Source: JAAZZIT01 sp964480525
GTDB taxonomy: Bacteria > Bacillota > Clostridia > Oscillospirales > Ruminococcaceae
Assembly: GCA_964480525.1 (NCBI GenBank)
Contig: CAYZOV010000014.1
Location: forward strand, 1 to 40,572
DNA length: 40,572 nt
Direction: 5' to 3'
Below the pieces are notes generated by a model. The model did not search any database and was not told the origin of the DNA. It was given only the letters and a program-made list of their open reading frames with translations. Position numbers and translations under genes: made by a program. The number at the start of each line of letters is the position of its first letter. Position 1 is the first letter of the stretch. Below, piece by piece: positions 23,832 to 31,027 of this stretch.

Positions 23832-24275
23832 ATGAAAACACGAAAAATTTTGGCTGTCGGTTTAGTTTTTCTAACGGTAATCGGTTTTGTCGGGTGCAGT
23901 AGTGAAAATGAAAGTGAAACACCGAAAACGGCTACATATAATGACGTAGAGTACGAAAGAGCTTTTTTATGTTCAGGTAAAGACGGATTGCGTTCAAGAT
24001 TCAGTTGTGTATATCTTTTTAACGAAGATGAAAATAAAGTACAATATTTATTAAGAACTACTGCAGGCGGCTTAAAAATCCGTGGAATGTATGGAACATA
24101 CGAAGGAAATTTAAATGAAAAGGTGGAAATAACTTGGGAAAAATCGGATTGGGAAAAATCCGACCCCACAACTACGTTTGAAGTTTGCGACCCCGACAAA
24201 AAAGATTATTGGTCTGACGGAGTGAGGGAATACGAAGAAGTAGATGTCGTACACGGTCTATATGAAGTAATATGA
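23832..24275 (+). CDS. Small lipoprotein, function unknown
   Basis: A 147-aa secreted lipoprotein. The signal peptide MKTRKILAVGLVFLTVIG ends in the lipobox FVGC, so Cys22 or thereabouts is lipidated and the mature protein is held on the outer face of the membrane. The mature part is acidic with no recognised domain; WEKSDWEKSDPTTTFEVCDPDKKDYW is a notable short duplication (WEKSD twice). The ATG at 23832 follows a strong AAGGAGG. Its stop lies 29 bp before the next lipoprotein, and the two probably form one transcript divergent from the XRE regulator. Confidence 0.75.
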   Translation: MKTRKILAVGLVFLTVIGFVGCSSENESETPKTATYNDVEYERAFLCSGKDGLRSRFSCVYLFNEDENKVQYLLRTTAGGLKIRGMYGTYEGNLNEKVEITWEKSDWEKSDPTTTFEVCDPDKKDYWSDGVREYEEVDVVHGLYEVI

Positions 24276-24304
24276 TAATTATAAAATTTCAGGGAGGAAT
24301 TTTT

Positions 24305-25306
24305 ATGAAACACGCAAAAAGATTATTAGTAACAGCGTTCGCCGTGGCTATGGCATTTAGCTTGGTGGGGTGTGAATGTGACCACGAATGGGAGGACGCA
24401 ACTTGCACCGACCCCGAAACTTGCGAACTTTGCGGTGAAACTTTCGGAAAACCTCTGGGTCACGACTGGGAAGAAGCCACCTGCACAGAGCCTAAAACCT
24501 GCAAAACCTGTGGCGAAACAGAGGGCGAAGCGTTAGGTCATGACTGGGAAGAAGCAACTTGCACAGAACCTAAAACCTGCAAAAACTGTGGCGAAACAGA
24601 GGGCGAAGCGTTAGGTCACGATTGGGAAGAAGCTACCTGCACAGAGCCTAAAACTTGCAAAAACTGTGGCGAAAAAGAGGGCGAACCGTCAGAATGTAAA
24701 AATTTCAAAACAGAATATAGTGATATAGACCACATGACAGCAACAAGAGATTGTACAAAAGTATGTAAAGACTGCGGAAAAGAAAACGGCACAACCAAAG
24801 AAACAGTTTCTTGCTTTGTGGAAGATTATCGTTTTACTTTTACAATTGATGAATTTTGCGAGCGTTTAAACAATGTTATGACTACATCTTATACCGGCAG
24901 TAATTTTACGGCAACAACTAAAGTTTTGGAAGATTATGTGGTTATTACTGTAGTTGACAAGTACGGTTTTGATGTGGGTGTAATTTCATTTTTTGATGAG
25001 AACGTGGAAATGATAAACAGAGAGAATAGATATGAGAGAAAATTGCTTGCAGGGTATATTACTGAACCTTTGGATTCATATTATTATTCAACCAGCGATT
25101 TGGCTGACCTTATGACTTATACCGTTATGACAATTGACCCTAGTATTACATATACAGATGCCAAATTACTTTTGCTTGAAACTTTAGCAGGAAAAACTCC
25201 GATAGAAAATAGCGTTATATATTACGCTGAAGAAATTGACGGAAGAGATAATGAAACGATTTATTTTACAATACCGGATTATTATGACGGCGAAATTGAA
25301 ACATAA
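24305..25306 (+). CDS. Lipoprotein with four 26-residue CxxC repeats
   Basis: A 333-aa lipoprotein. The signal peptide ends in the lipobox SLVGC (Cys23). Residues 27-130 are four tandem 26-residue repeats of the type HDWEEATCTEPKTC followed by CGE; each has a CTxPxTCxxC metal-knuckle-like cysteine pattern. The C-terminal region (about 140-333) is acidic and of unknown fold. This repeat type is common in surface proteins of gut Firmicutes, but its ligand is not known. The ATG at 24305 follows GGGAGGA; the longer in-frame extension from 24272 lacks a ribosome binding site. Confidence 0.8.
   Translation: MKHAKRLLVTAFAVAMAFSLVGCECDHEWEDATCTDPETCELCGETFGKPLGHDWEEATCTEPKTCKTCGETEGEALGHDWEEATCTEPKTCKNCGETEGEALGHDWEEATCTEPKTCKNCGEKEGEPSECKNFKTEYSDIDHMTATRDCTKVCKDCGKENGTTKETVSCFVEDYRFTFTIDEFCERLNNVMTTSYTGSNFTATTKVLEDYVVITVVDKYGFDVGVISFFDENVEMINRENRYERKLLAGYITEPLDSYYYSTSDLADLMTYTVMTIDPSITYTDAKLLLLETLAGKTPIENSVIYYAEEIDGRDNETIYFTIPDYYDGEIET
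24383..24694 (+). repeat. Four 78-bp in-frame tandem repeats
   Basis: Units 24383-24460, 24461-24538, 24539-24616 and 24617-24694. Units 2-4 are nearly identical at DNA level and unit 1 is more diverged, suggesting recent expansion from the second unit on. Confidence 0.95.
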
Positions 25307-25334
25307 CTTTTTAGCGGAAATTCTAAATAAAACT

Positions 25335-25366
25335 CAAACCCCCTGCTCTTATGAACAGGGGGTTTG
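25335..25366. terminator. Bidirectional terminator before ilvC
   Basis: An 11-bp perfect stem CAAACCCCCTG (25335-25345) / CAGGGGGTTTG (25356-25366). Confidence 0.8.
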
Positions 25367-25387
25367 TTATGCGTATTTGGTTTTTAA

Positions 25388-26407
25388 TTAGTTATTGATA
25401 AACTTTTCTTCGTCAGCCCAGCTGTAAAGCTTTCTGATTTCTTCGCCCACAACCTCTGCCGGGTGTTCGCTTGCGAGCTTTCTCATAGCCTTGAAGTGAA
25501 CCTGCGAGCCTGCGTTTGACATATCAAGCAAGAAGTCCTTTGCAAATGTTCCGTCCTGAATGTCCGAAAGAACCTTCTTCATAGCCTTCTTTGTTTCGTC
25601 TGTGATAATCTTTGGACCTGTGATATAGTCGCCGTATTCAGCAGTATTTGAAATCGAGTATCTCATTCCCGCAAAACCTGACTGGTAAATAAGGTCAACG
25701 ATAAGCTTCATTTCGTGAATACACTCAAAGTATGCGTTTCTTGGGTCGTAGCCTGCCTCAACAAGTGTTTCAAAGCCAGCCTGCATTAAAGCACAAACAC
25801 CACCGCAAAGAACAGCCTGTTCACCGAAGAGGTCTGTTTCGGTTTCGGTTCTGAATGTTGTTTCCAAAACGCCTGCTCTTGCACCACCGATACCGAGTGC
25901 GTATGCAAGACCGATTTCAAGTGCGTTTCCTGTTGCGTCCTGTTCGATAGCGATAAGACAAGGAACGCCCTTTCCTACCTGATATTCACTTCTAACCGTG
26001 TGTCCCGGACCCTTTGGAGCAATCATAATTACGTTTACGTTCTTTGGTGGAACGATACAGCCAAAGTGAATGTTAAAGCCGTGTGCAAATGCAAGTGTTT
26101 TGCCCTCTGTGAGGTTTGGTTCGATTTCCGATTTGTAAAGAGCAGCCTGCTTTTCGTCAGGAATAAGAATCATAATAACGTCAGCAACCTTTGCTGCTTC
26201 TGCTGTTGTCATAACTTTAAGTCCCTGAGCCTCAGCCTTAGCCCAGCTTTTTGAACCCTCGTAAAGACCTACTACAACGTCAATTCCACTTTCCTTGAGG
26301 TTAAGTGCGTGTGCGTGTCCCTGCGAGCCGTAACCGATAATTGCAACTGTTTTGTTCTTCAAAACACCGAGGTTACAATCCTGCTGATAATAAATCTTAT
26401 TTGCCAT
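25388..26407 (-). CDS. ilvC: Ketol-acid reductoisomerase IlvC
   Basis: A 339-aa class I KARI, the second enzyme of valine/isoleucine synthesis, which isomerises and reduces acetolactate. The Rossmann motif is GYGSQGHAHALNL (about 26-38). The cofactor-selecting loop reads GLYEGSKSWAKAEAQG, where many NADPH enzymes have Arg instead of Tyr-Glu. The knotted C-terminal domain has the metal ligands in TDLFGEQAVLCGG and ECIHEMKLIVDLIYQ. The length is normal. It is the last gene of the ilvB-ilvN-ilvC run. Confidence 0.97.
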   Translation of the reverse strand: MANKIYYQQDCNLGVLKNKTVAIIGYGSQGHAHALNLKESGIDVVVGLYEGSKSWAKAEAQGLKVMTTAEAAKVADVIMILIPDEKQAALYKSEIEPNLTEGKTLAFAHGFNIHFGCIVPPKNVNVIMIAPKGPGHTVRSEYQVGKGVPCLIAIEQDATGNALEIGLAYALGIGGARAGVLETTFRTETETDLFGEQAVLCGGVCALMQAGFETLVEAGYDPRNAYFECIHEMKLIVDLIYQSGFAGMRYSISNTAEYGDYITGPKIITDETKKAMKKVLSDIQDGTFAKDFLLDMSNAGSQVHFKAMRKLASEHPAEVVGEEIRKLYSWADEEKFINN

Positions 26408-26470
26408 TGTTTTTTCCTCCTAGTATGTAAATACTTTTATTTAAGCTTTCCAATAGGCAAGCCGTTTAAC

Positions 26471-26974
26471 TTAATTTTTCTGCAATTTCGTAATGCTGTC
26501 CGCACCCTTTTGAATTGCAATAGTACCTGTTCGCACCTCTTCCACAATACCGTACGGCTTGATAATTTCCTCAAACCTTAAAATATTCGGATAAGTGTCT
26601 GCAAGCTGTAACGTCATTGTCGTAGGCGAAATGTCGATAATTTCAGCCTTTGTAATTTCGGCAATAGTCATAATTTCCGACCTTTTTTGTGCCTGTGCCG
26701 AAATTTTTACTATAACAAGCTCTCTTGCGATAAGCTCGTCGGAATTTAGACATTTAACCTTTATAACGTCAATAAGCTTGTTTAACTGTTTTTCAACCTG
26801 CTCCACCGTATAGTCGTTTCCGTCCACGATAATCGTCACTCTCGAAACGCTCGGGTCGTCCGTCACGCCCACGGCAAGGCTGTCGATATTAAAGCCACGT
26901 CTTGAAAAAAGCCCCGAAATTCTCGACAGAACACCCGGCTGGTTTTCAACAAGAACGCTGATTGTATGTTTCAT
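26471..26974 (-). CDS. ilvN: Acetolactate synthase small (regulatory) subunit
   Basis: A 167-aa regulatory subunit with an N-terminal ACT domain (TISVLVENQPGVLSRISGLFSRRGFNIDSLAVG, residues 3-35), which binds valine for feedback inhibition. A second ferredoxin-like domain is conserved in the C-terminal half. It lies 18 bp after ilvB. Confidence 0.95.
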   Translation of the reverse strand: MKHTISVLVENQPGVLSRISGLFSRRGFNIDSLAVGVTDDPSVSRVTIIVDGNDYTVEQVEKQLNKLIDVIKVKCLNSDELIARELVIVKISAQAQKRSEIMTIAEITKAEIIDISPTTMTLQLADTYPNILRFEEIIKPYGIVEEVRTGTIAIQKGADSITKLQKN

Positions 26975-26992
26975 AGAGCCTGCTCCTTTTCG

Positions 26993-28618
26993 TTAATCTT
27001 TTAAGGTCGAATGAAAATCGTCAACAACGCACTCTACAAAAAAGCTACCCTTTTCGGTGCTTAGCTTTTCAATAGCCTGTTGTGCCTCCTGTTCGTTCGT
27101 CACCCTCATACACGGCAAGCCGTATGCTTTTGCAAGGGTAATAAAGTCAGGCGAACCGTCCAACGAAACAGCCGTCAATCTGTTGTCGTAATTAAGGGTT
27201 TGCAATTCTCTAACCATTCCCAAATAGTGGTTTGTCATCACAACAACCTTAATGCCCACCCCGTGCTGAATAGCCGTTGCAAGCTCCATAAACGACATCT
27301 GAAAGCTTCCGTCACCGCAAATTGCCACGACTTCGTTTTTCTCGTCCGCAAGTTTTGCACCGATTGACGCAGGAATAGCGTACCCCATTGTACCCATTCC
27401 GCCACTTGTCAAAAATCTGCCCTTGCGTATTTTATAGCTTGTTGCCGTCCAAATTTGGTTTTGTCCGACGTCTGCCACAACCGTTGTTTTTTCGGGCATT
27501 TTTTCCGAAAGCTGTGCGATAAACTTTCTAGGGTTAATCGTACCCTCTCTTGTCTGCTTGTAAACAGGCTCGGTCACATACCCACGGAGCTTTTCAATCC
27601 ACCCGTCGTGATTTAACGGCTTAGCGTACCCAAGCATTTGCTTTAAAACAAGTTTTGCGTCGCCAACCAGCGGAACGTCCGTAGAAACATTTTTGCCGAT
27701 TTCGGCAGGGTCAATGTCAATATGTATTATCTTCGTGGTTTTTTCCAAAAACAGCGGTGTTTTAACCGCACGGTCGCCAACCCTTGCACCGACAAGCAAC
27801 AGCACGTCGCAATCCGTCACAGCCTGATTTGCACTTTTAACTCCGTGCATACCTAACATTCCAAAGTACAACGGATTATCGCTTGAAAATACGGAAATTC
27901 CCATCATTGTGGTAATTACGGGAATTTGCATAACCTCGCTGAGGGTTACAATTTCTCGCTGTGCGTTTGACGCAAAAACTCCGCCGCCCACGCAAATAAG
28001 CGGTCTTTCGGCTTCTTCCAGAGCCTTTATAACTCTCTTAATCTGCGCCACGTTTCCTTTTCCCGTCGGTTTATAACTGCGGATTTCCGCCTTTTCGGGA
28101 TACGAAAAATCTATTTCGGTATTCTGAACGTCCATCGGCACGTCAATCAAAACAGGCCCCGGTCGTCCGCTTCCTGCGATATAAAAAGCTTCTTTGATAA
28201 TTTTCGGCAATTCGTTTGCATTTTTTACAAGATAGCTGTGTTTTACAAAAGGTTCAGCCGAACCCGTTATGTCCGCTTCCTGAAAAACGTCACGTCCGAT
28301 TTGGTCGCAATTTACCTGACCCGTGATACAAATAAGTGGGATTGAATCGGCATAGGCTGTTGCGATAGCGGTAATGAGGTTTAACGCACCCGGTCCGCTT
28401 GTAGCGATACACACAGCAGGTTTTCCCGAAATTCTTGCATAACCGTTTGCGGCGTGACCCCCGTTGGCTTCGTGCCTAACCAAAATATGCTTAATGTCGC
28501 TTTCCAAAAGTTTGTCGTAAAACGGGCAAATCGCCGCCCCCGGATAACCGAAAACAACCTTTATCCCTTCAGCTTTAAGACATTCAACCATAGCCTGACA
28601 AGCCTTCATTTTAGCCAA
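26993..28618 (-). CDS. ilvB: Acetolactate synthase large (catalytic) subunit
   Basis: A 541-aa ThDP enzyme joining two pyruvates to 2-acetolactate, or pyruvate with 2-oxobutyrate. The N-terminal ThDP glutamate is in VFGYPGAAICPFYD (about 22-35); RHEANGGHAANGYAR follows. The ThDP-Mg motif is GDGSFQMSFMELATAIQHGVGIKVVVMTNHYLG (about 438-470). The association with ilvN and ilvC fits a biosynthetic enzyme, not the catabolic AlsS. It is slightly shorter than E. coli IlvB, as usual in Firmicutes. Confidence 0.96.
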   Translation of the reverse strand: MAKMKACQAMVECLKAEGIKVVFGYPGAAICPFYDKLLESDIKHILVRHEANGGHAANGYARISGKPAVCIATSGPGALNLITAIATAYADSIPLICITGQVNCDQIGRDVFQEADITGSAEPFVKHSYLVKNANELPKIIKEAFYIAGSGRPGPVLIDVPMDVQNTEIDFSYPEKAEIRSYKPTGKGNVAQIKRVIKALEEAERPLICVGGGVFASNAQREIVTLSEVMQIPVITTMMGISVFSSDNPLYFGMLGMHGVKSANQAVTDCDVLLLVGARVGDRAVKTPLFLEKTTKIIHIDIDPAEIGKNVSTDVPLVGDAKLVLKQMLGYAKPLNHDGWIEKLRGYVTEPVYKQTREGTINPRKFIAQLSEKMPEKTTVVADVGQNQIWTATSYKIRKGRFLTSGGMGTMGYAIPASIGAKLADEKNEVVAICGDGSFQMSFMELATAIQHGVGIKVVVMTNHYLGMVRELQTLNYDNRLTAVSLDGSPDFITLAKAYGLPCMRVTNEQEAQQAIEKLSTEKGSFFVECVVDDFHSTLKD

Positions 28619-28666
28619 ATTTTTTCTTCCTTTCTTAGTTTTGAATATCTAAAAATCCGTGCAAAA

Positions 28667-28819
28667 TCACACAATTCCGCACTCGTCATAATCTTTCCAT
28701 CTGTCCAGATACGCCTTGTTGCTCAAAAGCTTATAGACGAAAAAGGCTGTCGAAGCGACGACCAGAATCAACGCTCCCATAATTGTATAAAATGCTTTTT
28801 TCTCTGCGCTTTTTTTCAT
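28667..28819 (-). CDS. 50-aa membrane protein preceding ilvB
   Basis: A 50-aa protein with a Lys-rich N-terminus (MKKSAEKKAFYTI), one hydrophobic helix (about 13-31, MGALILVVASTAFFVYKLL) and a short polar tail ending AYLDRWKDYDECGIV. GAAAGG lies about 10 nt before the ATG. It is 48 bp upstream of ilvB and downstream of the promoter at 28915-28943, so it is probably the first gene of the ilv transcript. No family is recognised. It is not a classic attenuator leader peptide, as it has no run of Ile/Leu/Val regulatory codons followed by a terminator. Confidence 0.7.
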   Translation of the reverse strand: MKKSAEKKAFYTIMGALILVVASTAFFVYKLLSNKAYLDRWKDYDECGIV

Positions 28820-28914
28820 AATTAACCAACCTTTCTGTTTGTCTTAAAAAGTTTTGTACGTTTGCTTTAAAAAACCTCTGAATCAGCCCATAGTTTTTTA
28901 TGTATACATCATTT

Positions 28915-28943
28915 ATTTTATCACACATTTTTTAATAAGTCAA
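28915..28943 (-). promoter_or_regulatory. Promoter of the ilv operon
   Basis: Minus strand TTGACT (28938-28943), 17 bp, TAAAAT (28915-28920). The leader of about 90 nt shows no T-box elements. Confidence 0.6.
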
Positions 28944-28964
28944 TCACCAAAACGCCATTTAAAC

Positions 28965-28993
28965 GAATTAAGAGGAATTTTTTTGCATAAAAT
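28965..28993 (+). promoter_or_regulatory. Possible sigma-E promoter of spoIIP
   Basis: GAATTAA (28965-28971), 14 bp, CATAAAAT (28986-28993), compared with the sigma-E pattern of a -35 ATA core and -10 CATACAHT. The -10 box matches well, the -35 weakly. Sigma-E control of spoIIP is known in Bacillus. Confidence 0.3.
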
Positions 28994-29021
28994 TTTCTTA
29001 AAAAAAGAAAGGATTTTTGAT

Positions 29022-30149
29022 GTGAAAGACAAAAAAAGAACATTTCTCGCAATTTTGGTTACAAGTGTTGTGTTAAGCATAGGATTTTGCGGTGGAATTA
29101 TGTTTACAAAAGGCAAATTTATTTTGGAACTTTCGGGCAAAATTTTGCAAAAAAGCAACACGGTTGAACAAAAAATAACCCAACAAACCACGCCGTTTGC
29201 CGTTGCGGTGGATAATTTTTCCAAATGGGAATGGGCAATGGAACTTGCGCCCGACGAGGACGAAACCCCTTTTGAGATAACCCCTTTGCCGACGCCAAGT
29301 CAGGAAATTCTGGACGCTATTCCGTACCCCGAAAACATTGACGACCACGACGGGGTTATACAGACCTTTCAGTACGGAATTTACACCGACAAAAATTACA
29401 TAAATCTGAAAAACGGCGGTCAGGTGCGAAATTGCACGTCTGTTTCAAACGACGAACTTTCACAACTTTCACAACAACTCCCCGATTTTAATATTGAACT
29501 TAATTCCCCCCAACCCCAAGTTTTGATTTACCACACCCACACCACCGAAAGTTTTGAACCGTACACCAGAGATTTTTACGACAAGGATTTCACCTGCAAA
29601 ACCACCGACATAACCATGAACATGGTCGCCGTAGGCAACGAAATTCAAGCTCAACTTGAAAGTGCGGGCATAACCACCCTGCACGACACCACCGTACACG
29701 ATTATCCAAGTTACAACGGGTCGTACCAGAGCAGCCGTGAAACCGTGCAGGAAATTTTGGAGAAATACCCCTCAATAAAAGTGGTTTTGGACGTTCACCG
29801 TGACGGAATCGAACGTGAGGACGGCACCCGAATCGCCCCTGTGGTGGAAATTGACGGAAAACGTTGTGCGCAAATTATGATAATATCATGTTGCGACAAC
29901 GACGGAAATATACCGAATTTTCGGGAAAATTTCAAGCTTGCTTGTCTTTTTCAAAGTCGGCTTGAAACCGATTATGAGGGCATAACCCGACCGATTTTGT
30001 TTGATTACAGATTTTACAATCAAGATTTATCGGTGGGAAGTTTGCTGATTGAAATAGGCTCCCACGGAAATTCCATAGACGAAGCGAAATATTCAGGTCA
30101 ACTGGTGGGAAAATCCATTGCAAACGCCTTAAAAACTCTAAGCGACTGA
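29022..30149 (+). CDS. spoIIP: Stage II sporulation protein P (peptidoglycan hydrolase)
   Basis: A 375-aa membrane-anchored amidase/endopeptidase that, with SpoIID and SpoIIM, thins septal peptidoglycan during engulfment of the forespore. There is one N-terminal helix (about 10-28, FLAILVTSVVLSIGFCGGIMF). The catalytic domain starts near 160 with QVLIYHTHTTESFEPY and continues with VVLDVHRDGIERE, the zinc-ligand motifs of the SpoIIP/amidase-3 fold. The GTG at 29022 (VKDKKRT) is chosen because AAAGGA precedes it; the longer reading frame upstream has no ribosome binding site. The gene implies an endospore-forming host. Confidence 0.92.
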   Translation: MKDKKRTFLAILVTSVVLSIGFCGGIMFTKGKFILELSGKILQKSNTVEQKITQQTTPFAVAVDNFSKWEWAMELAPDEDETPFEITPLPTPSQEILDAIPYPENIDDHDGVIQTFQYGIYTDKNYINLKNGGQVRNCTSVSNDELSQLSQQLPDFNIELNSPQPQVLIYHTHTTESFEPYTRDFYDKDFTCKTTDITMNMVAVGNEIQAQLESAGITTLHDTTVHDYPSYNGSYQSSRETVQEILEKYPSIKVVLDVHRDGIEREDGTRIAPVVEIDGKRCAQIMIISCCDNDGNIPNFRENFKLACLFQSRLETDYEGITRPILFDYRFYNQDLSVGSLLIEIGSHGNSIDEAKYSGQLVGKSIANALKTLSD

Positions 30150-30160
30150 TTTTTTGTACA

Positions 30161-30203
30161 AAAGCAAAACGCACCCCGAAAGTTTTGCCTTTTGAGGTGC
30201 GTT
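30161..30203 (-). terminator. Probable pduL terminator
   Basis: AACGCACC (about 30168-30175) pairs with GGTGCGTT (30196-30203) and is followed on the minus strand by TTTTGCTTTTG. An inner alternative stem CAAAAGCAAAAC / GTTTTGCCTTTTG is also possible. Confidence 0.55.
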
Positions 30204-30228
30204 AAATATGTTTAAATATAAAATTTCG

Positions 30229-30810
30229 TTAGCCGATTTCAACAATTTCGCCGAAAAGCTCTCTGCCTGCGCCGATAGCGTTTGATTCGTCGGTGTCGAT
30301 GTGCATTGCTCTTGCAAATTTAGGGCTTACACGGCACACAACGTCGCCCAAAATAGCGCTTCTTTCTGCTGTGTTCACCTTAACCCAAACAACCTGCTTG
30401 TCTGTTACGCCAAGTTCCTCTGCGTCCTCCGGTGTGAGGTGAATATGTCTTTTTGCAACGATAACGCCCTCGCTGATTTCAACTTCGCCACATGGACCTA
30501 CGATTTTACAACCTGCCGAACCAGCGATGTCGCCCGATTCTCTGATTGGAGCAGTTCCAAGACCGATTGAACGCGCGTCTGTTGCCGAAAGTTCAACCTG
30601 TGTTGCAGGTCTTACGGGACCGAGAATTGATACGTTTGCAAGTTCTTTCTTAGGGCCTACGATAGTAACTCTTTCTTCGCAAGCAAACTGTCCCGGCTGT
30701 GAAAGGTCTTTTTTGTGCGTGAGGGTTGCGCCTTTGCCGAAAAGTATTTCAAGATGTTCCTGTGTAACATGAACGTGTCTTGCTGATGTTTCAACGATAA
30801 AATTTTTCAT
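30229..30810 (-). CDS. pduL: PduL-type phosphate acyltransferase
   Basis: A 193-aa phosphotransacylase that interconverts acyl-CoA and acyl-phosphate (acetyl- or propanoyl-). Two PTAC beta-barrel repeats are visible, with zinc-binding histidines in SARHVHVT (about 9-16), KRHIHLTPEDAEELG (about 120-134) and AMHIDTDE (about 167-174). It lacks the N-terminal encapsulation peptide of microcompartment PduL and starts directly at the first PTAC strand. No microcompartment genes are nearby, so it probably acts as a free housekeeping Pta in acetate metabolism. Confidence 0.93.
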   Translation of the reverse strand: MKNFIVETSARHVHVTQEHLEILFGKGATLTHKKDLSQPGQFACEERVTIVGPKKELANVSILGPVRPATQVELSATDARSIGLGTAPIRESGDIAGSAGCKIVGPCGEVEISEGVIVAKRHIHLTPEDAEELGVTDKQVVWVKVNTAERSAILGDVVCRVSPKFARAMHIDTDESNAIGAGRELFGEIVEIG

Positions 30811-30845
30811 TTAATATATCCTCCCAAAAAATGATTTCTGATATT

Positions 30846-30874
30846 ATTTTACTACTCTTTTGCCGTTAGGTCAA
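30846..30874 (-). promoter_or_regulatory. pduL promoter
   Basis: Minus strand TTGACC (30869-30874), 17 bp, TAAAAT (30846-30851). Confidence 0.65.
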
Positions 30875-30945
30875 TAGTTTTTTTAACAAAATTTTGAAAT
30901 ATCGGACAATTTGTCGTTATTTTGTATGAAAATTTGAAAAAACTG

Positions 30946-30974
30946 TTGATTTATCGGAAATTATGTATTATAAT
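30946..30974 (+). promoter_or_regulatory. Promoter of the LCP gene
   Basis: TTGATT (30946-30951), 17 bp, TATAAT (30969-30974). Confidence 0.7.
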
Positions 30975-31027
30975 GTATTGTGTATCTTTATACAATTTTT
31001 GAGAATATGAGAAAGGAACGTAGCATA

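Noticed and set aside
28820..28910. T-box or attenuator before ilvB
   Set aside because: The leader of about 90 nt lacks T-box motifs, has no terminator hairpin and no run of Ile/Leu/Val codons; it instead leads into a 50-aa gene.
30229..30810. Bacterial microcompartment gene
   Set aside because: PduL lacks an encapsulation peptide and no shell proteins are nearby.
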